A stretch of DNA of 32,505 nt from the NCBI GenBank assembly GCA_013153275.1, contig JAADER010000030.1, positions 1 to 32,505 on the forward strand, in the 5' to 3' direction. Shown here piece after piece: positions 7,367 through 14,041 of the stretch (within the stretch, counting starts at the first letter, position 1; every line of letters starts with the position of its first letter). The notes below the pieces were generated by a model. That model saw nothing but the letters and a program-made list of their open reading frames with translations, did no database searches and had not been told where the DNA came from. The translations under genes were made by a program, and so were the position numbers. The stretch comes from Thermoproteota archaeon. Lineage in GTDB: Archaea > Thermoproteota > Thermoprotei > Thermoproteales > Thermocladiaceae.

Positions 7367-7860
7367 TGCATGTAACTATCATCGCATAAAATATAGCAGA
7401 TATAAGAGGGTTGACTTGATATAGTCACTGTGGTGAACGAATCTATGATAATATTAATCCTTAGTAGATACTCAACAAAATACATATTAAATAAAGGATT
7501 ATGAAAAGATATCAGCATCTATAGCATTGTATTAAATATTTCTTAGTAATCTAGGCGTAGTCTAGCGATATACGAATGTGCTCGATATTCAAGTTTAGAA
7601 GTTAGAGTCTATTTTTGTCATCTTTCGAGTGGGGTCCACTTCAGAAGGTCTCTGGCGTCTGTCCTGGTTTTGCCTATGTTTCTACTCTGTGTACGGTACA
7701 GTTCGTGTTTTTGTGTACGGTATTTACGGTGCTTAGTTTGTTGTTCTTTTCCTTATATATTGTAGTGTTATCTCTAGTATTTATGTTTTCCTGATGTTAT
7801 GGTTCTCAATTTTGTGTTGGGAGCGTTGTGTTTTAATGTCTGGCAGTGTTATAGGTCTTC
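7367..7860. other. Gene-free stretch with a short direct repeat
   Basis: No convincing gene is visible on either strand. The first half is AT-rich with many stops. From about 7620 the plus strand becomes T/G-rich. The 11-mer TGTGTACGGTA occurs at 7688-7698 and again at 7712-7722, with a partial third copy (TACGGT) at about 7725, and TTATATATTG near 7753 is a possible TATA box for the gene starting at 7861. GAGTGG/CCACTT (about 7629-7643) can form a small hairpin. Confidence 0.4.
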
Positions 7861-8187
7861 ATGAATGATTTGGACTCGCTTATTAGGGAGCTGCATTCTA
7901 ATGTTATGCGGGATCTCATGGGGGACGTGTGTTCGGAGTTGAATGGGGATGAGGTTGTGTCCTGTGTCAGGAACGTCTTGTCTAAGTATGGGTTCAATAT
8001 CAATTCTTATGTTTTAATGTCTATAAATGGTGAGGTAGTTGATGATCCTGATTTTGCTAGATATCTGAGAGTCGAGGCTTCTCATCCGTCTACTGGGGAT
8101 CTCTCTCACGTGTTCACGTTTGGCGTGCTTAAGAGGAGTGGAAAGTTTAATGTTATATATCTCCAGTCTGCAATAGTTAAGAAGTGA
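7861..8187 (+). CDS. Hypothetical protein, 108 residues
   Basis: An ATG-initiated frame with normal codon use and mixed alpha/beta character. Residues 1-45 look helical (DLDSLIRELHSNVMRDLMGDV) and the second half has alternating strands (SHVFTFGVLKR, FNVIYLQSAIV). Two cysteines (residues 21 and 32) flank a short acidic stretch. There is no signal peptide or membrane segment. I do not recognise the family. Its TGA stop is built into box C of the sRNA gene at 8184-8233, so mRNA and guide RNA share sequence at the 3' end. The upstream 240 bases carry a direct repeat and a possible TATA box. Confidence 0.6.
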   Translation: MNDLDSLIRELHSNVMRDLMGDVCSELNGDEVVSCVRNVLSKYGFNINSYVLMSINGEVVDDPDFARYLRVEASHPSTGDLSHVFTFGVLKRSGKFNVIYLQSAIVKK

Positions 8188-8233
8188 TGAGAGCGTCCCG
8201 TTACAGAGTAATGAAGAGGGCGACCGGTACTGA
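8184..8233 (+). ncRNA. Box C/D guide sRNA (candidate)
   Basis: Box C GTGATGA (8184-8190) and box D CTGA (8230-8233) bracket 50 bases. The internal boxes are degenerate: D' CAGA (8204-8207) and C' TAATGA (8209-8214). The guide before D is AGAGGGCGACCGGTA; by the N+5 rule it would direct 2'-O-methylation of the G in a target containing TACCG. The guide before D' ends CGTCCCGTTA. Box C contains the TGA stop of the preceding gene, and box D ends one base before the stop of the convergent radical SAM gene. Targets were not checked. Confidence 0.68.
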
Positions 8234-9769
8234 CTAGGTCTCTTCCAGATCCTCTATTATTGCCTCTCTAAGAATGAGGAGGCTCTCCTGAAAGTCCTCG
8301 AGACTTCTTATAACTAGGTCAAGTCTGCTACCTCTGTCTCCTCTGCCGTTACTGTTTAAGAGCTCTCTCTTGAACTCATCTATCTCTCTGAGGTACTCGT
8401 TAACTATCTCTAGACAGGTCTCGAGGTCCTTCTTATCTATCTTGAATCTAGGTCTAACAGGAAGCTCCACACTGTCAATACTTACGTATTTGAAATCCTT
8501 TCTCGACAAGATCCTTCTTAATGGTGTAGCTTCCTCAAATATGAATGGATTAGTACGAAGAAGATACGTATGGAAAGACCAGTCAAGACTGTACTCAAGA
8601 TTCTCCTCAAGCTCATCAGGACGAGTCCACGGTGTCGTAAATATCACATATATCGTCCACTTCACACTGCTCTGAGATAACGTCTTTAGACATCGTTCTA
8701 CAGTATTTCTATCATATCCTCTTCTACTTCTTCTAAGATCATTATCATTAAAATATTCTATTCCCACATCAATTATGAGCTTACTCTCAATATAAGGAAA
8801 GAATCTTCTTACAATATTAAGAATATGTTGAACCATCTCTGGACGCGTCTGAAACTTTATAGTTGATATCTCGCTAAGCATGTTCTCCGAGTCCAGGCTC
8901 TCTATGAGCCTCCTGAAGTTTCCAGGAGTCATACAGTCGTCAACCATCATTATACTGAACCTGTCGACTCCTCGTAGACTCGTGTATGCATTATATGCAT
9001 TCTTTATCTCTCTTGTAACTCTATCAGTATTAAAGTATGTTAATCTTGGCTTGATAATTTTCTCAAAAGTCTCTCTTCCATACTCATCCGCGTACGATTG
9101 AATTTGTTCTCCAATACTACAATATATGCATGGTTCCACATAATATTTGGGACAGGATGCAAGAGCACCTAAGAACGGGAAAAGAATACTTCCATCCTCC
9201 ACGTAACTTCCAAGATCAATATCATACTTTTCTACTCTCCAAGATATTACTGGAAGCTCACCTGGCTCAGGAACCATCTCAAGCTTGTTTATTATCACGT
9301 TATCTCCTCTTATGATTCCGATACTTCTTATATTTGAAATATCTTTATTAATATTATTGATAACGTTTATAAATGCTCTCAGAGTCTGGCCATGAACTCC
9401 TCTAAATATTGCAAAGGGTCTAAAAAGCTTCAGATACTCTACAGGAAAACAGGATGGACCCCACCCACCTACAAATACTGGAACGTCCGGTCTTATTCTC
9501 CTAATGACATTAAAGAGAAGTAGATCGTTTGTTATAAACATCTTATATGACGATAATGCTATGATATCTGCCCATTCAACATAGCTTTTGAGATCTCTCT
9601 CAAGATTCTCGACCCTTATGTCTCCTTTATCAATATTATAATAGAAGTTTGCATCAAATATCTTGACCTTGTGACCTCTCTCGCTCAGATACTCTCCAAT
9701 CAGAATAAGGTTTAGATACAGGTCAGGTTCTCCGTGAAGTGAGGGTAGGAGTAGGATCTTCATGAGCAA
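8234..9769 (-). CDS. B12-binding-like/radical SAM protein with Cys-x7-Cys-x2-Cys motif
   Basis: An archaeal radical SAM protein of about 510 residues. The N-terminal 130 residues look like a Rossmann/B12-binding-type domain (MKILLLPSLHGEPDLYLN, then FVGGWGPS). The cluster motif is C206-PKYYVEP-C214-IY-C217, spaced 7 and 2 instead of the usual 3 and 2. Downstream strands such as FSIMMVDDCMTPGNF and IDVGIEYFNDND fit the radical SAM barrel. The C-terminal 100 residues are helical and charged. The reaction is unknown. The outermost start is a TTG at 9769; the ATG at 9763 (MKILLLPS) is more plausible and leaves the C/D sRNA gene free. The gene follows eL38 on the same strand, and the gap holds an antisense sRNA. 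Confidence 0.82.
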   Translation of the reverse strand: MLMKILLLPSLHGEPDLYLNLILIGEYLSERGHKVKIFDANFYYNIDKGDIRVENLERDLKSYVEWADIIALSSYKMFITNDLLLFNVIRRIRPDVPVFVGGWGPSCFPVEYLKLFRPFAIFRGVHGQTLRAFINVINNINKDISNIRSIGIIRGDNVIINKLEMVPEPGELPVISWRVEKYDIDLGSYVEDGSILFPFLGALASCPKYYVEPCIYCSIGEQIQSYADEYGRETFEKIIKPRLTYFNTDRVTREIKNAYNAYTSLRGVDRFSIMMVDDCMTPGNFRRLIESLDSENMLSEISTIKFQTRPEMVQHILNIVRRFFPYIESKLIIDVGIEYFNDNDLRRSRRGYDRNTVERCLKTLSQSSVKWTIYVIFTTPWTRPDELEENLEYSLDWSFHTYLLRTNPFIFEEATPLRRILSRKDFKYVSIDSVELPVRPRFKIDKKDLETCLEIVNEYLREIDEFKRELLNSNGRGDRGSRLDLVIRSLEDFQESLLILREAIIEDLEET

Positions 9770-9817
9770 GTGATGAGTTCACGAGACACTGAGTATGATG
9801 ACTGCACGTCAGGCTGA
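9770..9817 (+). ncRNA. Box C/D guide sRNA (complete, consensus boxes)
   Basis: All four boxes are perfect: C GTGATGA (9770-9776), D' CTGA (9789-9792), C' TGATGA (9796-9801) and D CTGA (9814-9817). Guides are 12 bases each: GTTCACGAGACA before D' and CTGCACGTCAGG before D, with a 3-base D'-C' spacer, the compact archaeal layout. By the N+5 rule the methylated bases would be the U of TGTCU in target TGTCTCGTGAAC and the A of CCTGA in target CCTGACGTGCAG. It exactly fills the 48 bases between the stop of eL38 and the start of the radical SAM gene, on the opposite strand to both. I could not match the guides to rRNA or tRNA without a genome. Confidence 0.92.
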
Positions 9818-10021
9818 TTAGAACTCTACGATGTGTTTTCCCTTGCTCTTGTACTCCTCAAGTATGCTGTTTGCCCACTCTGGTGGTAGCTTTATCACGT
9901 AGAGGTACTTTCTCAGCCTTGCCTTCAACTTCACGAACTTGTCATACCTCTTCACTCTTATCTCATCTGCCTGGTCTGCATACCTCTTCCAGAGCTCTAC
10001 TAGGAATATCTCCTTAGGCAT
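9818..10021 (-). CDS. rpl38e: Large ribosomal subunit protein eL38
   Basis: A 67-residue basic protein that fits eL38: the MPKEIF opening, VKRYDKFVKLKARLRKYLYVIKL (compare the family's VKxKxRxxRYLYTL block) and PPEWANSILEEYK in the C-terminal helix. eL38 is found in eukaryotes and in crenarchaeal-type archaea but not in most Euryarchaeota, so it is a useful lineage marker. The protein is an extra-ribosomal-core component of the large subunit. The start is an ATG with a TATA element 24 bases upstream, so the mRNA is probably leaderless. The radical SAM gene follows on the same strand after 48 bases. Confidence 0.85.
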   Translation of the reverse strand: MPKEIFLVELWKRYADQADEIRVKRYDKFVKLKARLRKYLYVIKLPPEWANSILEEYKSKGKHIVEF

Positions 10022-10044
10022 AGATAGATGGGAGATGTGTAGAG

Positions 10045-10052
10045 TATAAATG
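10045..10052 (-). promoter_or_regulatory. TATA box of eL38 (also near-symmetric for the plus strand)
   Basis: TATAAATG on the plus strand reads CATTTATA on minus, centred about 27 bases before the eL38 ATG, the spacing of a leaderless archaeal promoter. In the plus direction the same element would start transcription near 10073, at the beginning of the hairpin block at 10075-10136. Confidence 0.5.
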
Positions 10053-10074
10053 CGTTTCTCAACTTATCAGTATG

Positions 10075-10136
10075 CTACGGCCGCAAGGCTGCCCCACTCA
10101 TTCAGGGGAGGGCCTCTCCCCCGTAGTGGAGCAGCT
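10075..10136 (+). ncRNA. Candidate structured RNA upstream of uL18
   Basis: A GC-rich block in an AT-rich divergent intergenic region. A long hairpin pairs 10088-10097 (GCTGCCCCAC) with 10126-10135 (GTGGAGCAGC, one mismatch), with an internal loop (TCATTCA/CGTA) and an upper stem GGGGAG/CTCCCC (10105-10110 with 10116-10121). Alternative pairings are a GCAA-capped hairpin CGGCC/GGCTG (10078-10091) and CTACGG/CCGTAG (10075-10080 with 10121-10126), so it could switch. Stem, internal loop, stem resembles an H/ACA guide, but no ACA follows the 3' strand. A plus-strand TATA at 10045 and a separate uL18 TATA at 10159 suggest an independent transcript. Confidence 0.45.
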
Positions 10137-10158
10137 GACTAACTGTGGGGTTTCTAGC

Positions 10159-10166
10159 TTATAAAC
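10159..10166 (+). promoter_or_regulatory. TATA box of uL18
   Basis: TTATAAAC lies about 65 bases before the uL18 ATG and is followed by CGTTTTT. It predicts a leader of roughly 40 bases for the uL18 mRNA. The leader ends in the 11-mer ACTTGACTAGC that is also found in front of eL32. Confidence 0.5.
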
Positions 10167-10216
10167 GTTTTTAATCTGTGAGAAAGCATAACTTATTAAT
10201 AGGATCTTTTGAGAAG

Positions 10217-10227
10217 ACTTGACTAGC
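10217..10227 (+). promoter_or_regulatory. 11-base leader element shared with eL32
   Basis: ACTTGACTAGC stands exactly one base before the uL18 ATG. The identical 11-mer stands exactly one base before the eL32 ATG at 11934-11924 on the other strand. No Shine-Dalgarno-like sequence is evident in it. It may be a conserved translation or autoregulation element of ribosomal protein mRNAs, or chance. Confidence 0.4.
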
Positions 10228-10228
10228 G

Positions 10229-10900
10229 ATGGCTAGAACCCCAAGATACAAGGTAAAGCACAGGAGGAGAAGAGAGGGAAAGACAAACTACTATAAGAGA
10301 CGTGAGCTTATAAAGAGTGGAAAGCCAAGGCTAGTCATCAGGAAGACCAATTACAGAATAATAGTGCAGATCGTGACCGCCACACCACTAGGAGACATAA
10401 CACATGTATGGGCATCAAGTGACCAGCTGAGAGCATTCGGCTGGAAAGGAGGACTGAAGAACACACCTGCAGCATATCTGACAGGTATGCTAGCAGGGTT
10501 GAAAGCCTGGATGAAAGGAATAAGAGAAGCTGTAGCAGACATAGGCCTGCACAGTCCAGTAAAAGGAGCAAGAATATTCGCAGCACTTAAAGGAGCTGTA
10601 GACGTAGGACTCGACATACCACACAGTGAGGAGGTGTTCCCAAGCGAGGACAGGATAAAAGGAGAACACATTGCAAAATATGCAAAAATGCTGAAAGAGA
10701 CCAATGAGGAGCTCTTCAAGACTAGGTTCTCACAGTACCTTAAGAACGGTCTTGATCCGGAGGAGCTTCCAAAACATTTTGAAGAAGTCTACAATAGATT
10801 ATTGAGAAGGTTTGAAGGAATGTTCAAAAAGTATAACATACCGCTACCACCAATACTGAGCGGAGAGAAAGAGGAGGCTGCTGAGGTAGAGGCAGAGTAG
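10229..10900 (+). CDS. rpl18: Large ribosomal subunit protein uL18
   Basis: A 223-residue protein with clear uL18 features: the basic N-terminus ([19 protein letters not shown]), [16 protein letters not shown], the 5S-rRNA-binding core and [22 protein letters not shown], typical of the archaeal/eukaryotic long form. It ends in an acidic alanine/glutamate tail. It binds 5S rRNA in the central protuberance. In most archaea it follows eL19 in the spc operon; here it points the other way and its stop lies six bases from the stop of eL19, so the genes are convergent. It has its own promoter. The ATG at 10229 matches the expected MA-R start. Confidence 0.95.
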   Translation: MARTPRYKVKHRRRREGKTNYYKRRELIKSGKPRLVIRKTNYRIIVQIVTATPLGDITHVWASSDQLRAFGWKGGLKNTPAAYLTGMLAGLKAWMKGIREAVADIGLHSPVKGARIFAALKGAVDVGLDIPHSEEVFPSEDRIKGEHIAKYAKMLKETNEELFKTRFSQYLKNGLDPEELPKHFEEVYNRLLRRFEGMFKKYNIPLPPILSGEKEEAAEVEAE

Positions 10901-10906
10901 GGAGTA

Positions 10907-11362
10907 TTACCTTATCTTGTCTGGTGGTACTATCTTGTTAGTTATGAGATACTGCTTTAGATGTCCTAGGTCTCTGAAGTATCCTCCTTTTGCCATCTTG
11001 TAGAGCTTTCTCCAGGTCTTGGGGTCTATTATTCCACTATCCTTGAGGTACTTCAAGTATCTTCTTAGAGTTCTTATTCTATTCATCCATATACGTTTTG
11101 GATCCTCTCTAGCTGATTTCGGACCTTTCCTGCTACCGTAGCCCCTTCTTCTACCCTTCCTCTTCTTCTCATGCCTGAGTCTCCATCTTCCTCTGCTGTT
11201 TCCTTTAGCAGGCTCTGCTATTATGAGTCCTTCCTTTATGAGTCTCCTTACGTCTGCTCTTGTTGAGACCTCTTCAAGCTTCTCTAGAGCTTCTGGAAGT
11301 ATCTTCACTCTTGACTCTCCTACTCCAAGTATGTCTGCTGCTAGTCTTCTCACGTCTACCAT
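10907..11362 (-). CDS. rpl19e: Large ribosomal subunit protein eL19
   Basis: 151 residues, the normal archaeal eL19 length. Diagnostic segments are VDVRRLAADILGVGESRVKI at the N-terminus, the very basic KGNSRGRWRLRHEKKRKGRRRG stretch around residues 54-75 and MNRIRTLRRYLKYLKDSGIID. It is a large-subunit protein that crosses to the small subunit in eukaryotic-type ribosomes. It sits two bases after eL32 on the same strand, preserving the ancestral eL32-eL19 pair. The usual next gene, uL18, is inverted and convergent. Confidence 0.96.
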   Translation of the reverse strand: MVDVRRLAADILGVGESRVKILPEALEKLEEVSTRADVRRLIKEGLIIAEPAKGNSRGRWRLRHEKKRKGRRRGYGSRKGPKSAREDPKRIWMNRIRTLRRYLKYLKDSGIIDPKTWRKLYKMAKGGYFRDLGHLKQYLITNKIVPPDKIR

Positions 11363-11364
11363 GG

Positions 11365-11922
11365 TTACTCACCTCTAACCTCTTGGAGGAGCTTTTTAAC
11401 TTCCTCTACGTTTGACGCGCCCAGAAGCTCCATCATGTCTCTATACGTGATGTTTATCACTTTTATACGTCTGTCCATTGCTCTCCTAATTATCTCAAGT
11501 CTCTTTCTTTTGCTGACTGTGGATGCTATGATCACTGCCTGTCTTGAGGGATCTATCTTTTCCAGATCCTCGGGTCTAAATACTCTCACGGTCTCGAATC
11601 CTGATGGATGTAGTCCGCGGACAGATCTTGGCTGTCTATACCCTATCTTGACCATTGGCGGATATCCTTTTCTCTGATGTCTTATCTTGTTATCGAGAGT
11701 CTTAGGTCTTCTCCATCTCTCTTGTCTAGCTATCTTCCAGAACCTCCACTCGTCCATCCTCATCCATTTCGGCTCTCTACGCTCCATGAGCATCCTGAGC
11801 TTGAGGAGCCTCCTCTGTTCTCTTGGCAGGTCTCGCTTCATCTTGATTAGTAGTCTCAGCTTGGATGCTATTGCTCTCATGTCTGGGCTAGGGGCTGTCT
11901 CTCCTCTCTGTTCTGTGCTCAT
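11365..11922 (-). CDS. rpl32e: Large ribosomal subunit protein eL32
   Basis: A 185-residue eL32 with the conserved WRRPKTLDNKIRHQRKGYPP and RGLHPSGFETVRV segments. Archaeal eL32 is usually nearer 130 residues. Here an N-terminal extension of about 40-50 residues, basic and helical (RLLIKMKRDLPREQRRLLK), precedes the core. A start further in would remove the extension, but the ATG at 11922 has a TATA about 35 bases upstream and the shared ACTTGACTAGC element directly before it, which supports the long form. It is cotranscribed with eL19. Confidence 0.94.
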   Translation of the reverse strand: MSTEQRGETAPSPDMRAIASKLRLLIKMKRDLPREQRRLLKLRMLMERREPKWMRMDEWRFWKIARQERWRRPKTLDNKIRHQRKGYPPMVKIGYRQPRSVRGLHPSGFETVRVFRPEDLEKIDPSRQAVIIASTVSKRKRLEIIRRAMDRRIKVINITYRDMMELLGASNVEEVKKLLQEVRGE

Positions 11923-11923
11923 T

Positions 11924-11934
11924 GCTAGTCAAGT
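11924..11934 (-). promoter_or_regulatory. 11-base leader element shared with uL18
   Basis: Read on the minus strand this is ACTTGACTAGC, followed by one base and the eL32 ATG. The identical word in the identical position precedes uL18 (10217-10227), although the two genes are now on opposite strands 1.7 kb apart. Confidence 0.4.
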
Positions 11935-11948
11935 ACATAGTAACAATC

Positions 11949-11960
11949 TATATTTAAAAT
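11949..11960. promoter_or_regulatory. Shared TATA element between eL32 and the peptide transporter operon
   Basis: TATATTTAAAAT is the only TATA-like element in the 75 bases between the divergent eL32 and dppD genes. It is near-symmetric. On minus it would start transcription about 8 bases before the eL32 ATG, and on plus about 14 bases before the ATG at 11998. The two operons may therefore compete for it. Confidence 0.45.
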
Positions 11961-11997
11961 TGTCGTAACAGTATTCTCAGAGACAGATTGCTAGGAC

Positions 11998-12978
11998 ATG
12001 CTTATTAAGGTCATCTTGCATAATAGTATGGATGTGAAAATTCTGGAGATAATTGACCTGGAGATAATGTACAGGGTAGGCAGGAAGAGCGTGATCGCTG
12101 TACGCGATGTGTCTCTAGCTATCGAGAAGAGAGAGATCAGGGCGGTAGTTGGAGAGAGCGGAAGCGGAAAATCGACCCTTGCCTCGGCTGTCCTTAGAGT
12201 TCTTCCAGGAAACGCGAGGATAGTGAGAGGCTCGATAATGTTCGATGGTGTCGATCTTCTGAAGCTTCCGGAGAGGGAGATGAGGAGGATTCGTGGGTCG
12301 AGGATAGGTATAATCTTTCAGGATCCTTCGGCAACGTTTAATCCAGTTATGAGAGTTGGTGATCACATAGCTGAGCTGCTGTATGTGCACCGAGGAACCA
12401 GATGGGAGGAGGGGTTGAAAGTTGCTGAGAGCCTGGTGAAGAGGTTCGGTATACCTAGCGAGAGAGTGTACGACTATCCTCACCAGCTCTCTGGAGGAAT
12501 GAAGCAGAGGTTCTGTATAGCTATGGCTATAGCGACAAATCCTGAGCTCGTCATAGCGGACGAGCCGACAACGGCTCTAGATGTCGTAACTCAGATGCAG
12601 GTGCTCTCCATGCTTAGAGAGCTTAGAGATGAGTATGGTACGTCAATAATGTTTATAACTCATGACCTAAGTCTAGCATTATCCATAAGTGACAACGTGA
12701 CGGTCATGTATGGTGGAGAGATAGTTGAGGAGGCTCCCAGCGATGATCTGCGAAGGGAGCCTCTACATCCATACACTCAGATGCTTCTTGAGTGCATACC
12801 TAGACTGAGACAGAGACTTGACTTCAGAAGGTTCGAGAAAGAGAGCATAGAGCTTCCAAGCACGAGAGGATGCATATTCTCTAACAGGTGTAGATACGCG
12901 AGGGAACGTTGTCTGAGAGAGGAGCCTCCTCTAATAGATCTGGGAGGAAGAAGAGTGAGGTGCTGGCTCTATGAGTGA
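11998..12978 (+). CDS. dppD: Peptide ABC transporter ATPase DppD/OppD
   Basis: A 326-residue ATPase of the dipeptide/oligopeptide importer family. Walker A GESGSGKST, Q-loop FQDPSATFNP, signature LSGGMKQR, Walker B LVIADEPTTALD and H-loop ITHDLS are all intact. The C-terminal extension has four cysteines (GCIFSNRC, then C and RCW), which hold a [4Fe-4S] cluster in characterised members. The ATG at 11998 gives ten extra residues; the ATG at 12028 (MDVKILEIIDLE) fits the family start better. It overlaps dppF by eight bases. First gene of a five-gene operon in the order D-F-A-B-C. Confidence 0.93.
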   Translation: MLIKVILHNSMDVKILEIIDLEIMYRVGRKSVIAVRDVSLAIEKREIRAVVGESGSGKSTLASAVLRVLPGNARIVRGSIMFDGVDLLKLPEREMRRIRGSRIGIIFQDPSATFNPVMRVGDHIAELLYVHRGTRWEEGLKVAESLVKRFGIPSERVYDYPHQLSGGMKQRFCIAMAIATNPELVIADEPTTALDVVTQMQVLSMLRELRDEYGTSIMFITHDLSLALSISDNVTVMYGGEIVEEAPSDDLRREPLHPYTQMLLECIPRLRQRLDFRRFEKESIELPSTRGCIFSNRCRYARERCLREEPPLIDLGGRRVRCWLYE

Positions 12979-13978
12979 GCCTATACTGCAGGTGATTAAC
13001 CTGAAAAAGTACTTCGCGCTTGAGAGATCGATAGCTGACAGACTGCTAGGAAGATCTAGAGCATATGTCAAAGCTGTTGATGACGTATCGTTCGATGTTA
13101 ATGAGAACGAGATATTTGGAATAGTTGGAGAAAGTGGATGTGGAAAATCGACTCTTGGAAGAGTCATAATTGGCCTTCTCAAACCAACATCTGGGAGAAT
13201 ACTCTATAAGAGTAAGATATTTAACAGGACTGTCGACATAGCATCACTGAAAGAGAAGGATCTCAGACTACTTAGAAGAGAGCTACAGATAATATTCCAG
13301 GACCCATACTCTGCACTTAACCCTAAAATGAAGATAGGAGACTTCATAGGTCATCCTCTAGAGATACATAAGATAGCTACTGGTGAGGAGAAGCGTGAGA
13401 TCGTTATGAAGATAATGGAGAAGGTTGGTCTTATTCCTCCAGAAGAGTACTATGATAGGTATCCTAGGGAACTTTCAGGTGGTCAACGTCAGAGAGTGGT
13501 CATTGCTAGAGCCCTCATCCTGAATCCACGTCTCATAGTTGCTGATGAGCCTACATCTAACCTGGATGTGTCTATCCAGGCCAGGATAATAGCGCTACTT
13601 CTCAGACTGAAGGACGAGATGAAGCTGACATATGTGTTCATTACTCACAGTATTGCTCTAGCACATAACATATGTGATAGAATAGCAGTCATGTATCTGG
13701 GGAGGATAGTTGAGCTAGGAGGAGCACCGTCCATAGTTGATGAGCCTCTCCACCCATATACTAGATTACTGATGAGATCTGTGATCGATCCTGACACGAG
13801 AAACATACCTAGAGTTCGCGAGGTCTCTGAACCTCCGTCTCCGGTAGGTGATTTTAGAGGATGTAGATTTGTACGAAGATGTCCAGAAAAGATGGAGAAG
13901 TGTGAGAGAGAGGAGCCTCCCCTAGTAGAGGTCAGTACGGGACACTACGTCAGATGCTGGCAACATGTTAAGAGATGA
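12971..13978 (+). CDS. dppF: Peptide ABC transporter ATPase DppF/OppF
   Basis: A 335-residue second ATPase of the heterodimer. It has Walker A GESGCGKST, Q-loop FQDPYSALNP, signature LSGGQRQR, Walker B LIVADEPTSNLD and switch FITHSI. The usual Asp after the His is Ser, so the H-loop reads THSIAL. The C-terminal four-cysteine motif (GCRFVRRC, then C and RCW) matches that of dppD. The start codon lies inside the dppD 3' end, so translation is coupled. It is followed by 63 bases with a TATA element in front of dppA. Confidence 0.93.
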   Translation: MSEPILQVINLKKYFALERSIADRLLGRSRAYVKAVDDVSFDVNENEIFGIVGESGCGKSTLGRVIIGLLKPTSGRILYKSKIFNRTVDIASLKEKDLRLLRRELQIIFQDPYSALNPKMKIGDFIGHPLEIHKIATGEEKREIVMKIMEKVGLIPPEEYYDRYPRELSGGQRQRVVIARALILNPRLIVADEPTSNLDVSIQARIIALLLRLKDEMKLTYVFITHSIALAHNICDRIAVMYLGRIVELGGAPSIVDEPLHPYTRLLMRSVIDPDTRNIPRVREVSEPPSPVGDFRGCRFVRRCPEKMEKCEREEPPLVEVSTGHYVRCWQHVKR

Positions 13979-14009
13979 GTTTCACGTGACGTTGACTGGC
14001 ATAATAATG

Positions 14010-14017
14010 ATTAAAAT
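14010..14017 (+). promoter_or_regulatory. TATA-like element of dppA
   Basis: ATTAAAAT is centred about 28 bases before the dppA GTG, the distance expected for a leaderless transcript. A separate promoter would allow the binding protein to be made in excess over the ATPases. Confidence 0.45.
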
Positions 14018-14041
14018 GTTCTCGAGAAAATTAGATATACT

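Noticed and set aside
10088-10140. H/ACA guide RNA
   Set aside because: Stem-internal loop-stem is present, but there is no ACA box after the lower stem and no recognisable K-turn in the upper stem on either strand. Kept only as an unassigned structured RNA.
13974-14000. Possible box C/D sRNA after dppF (AGATGAG, then ACTGG)
   Set aside because: Box C deviates and no CTGA is found within 60 bases.
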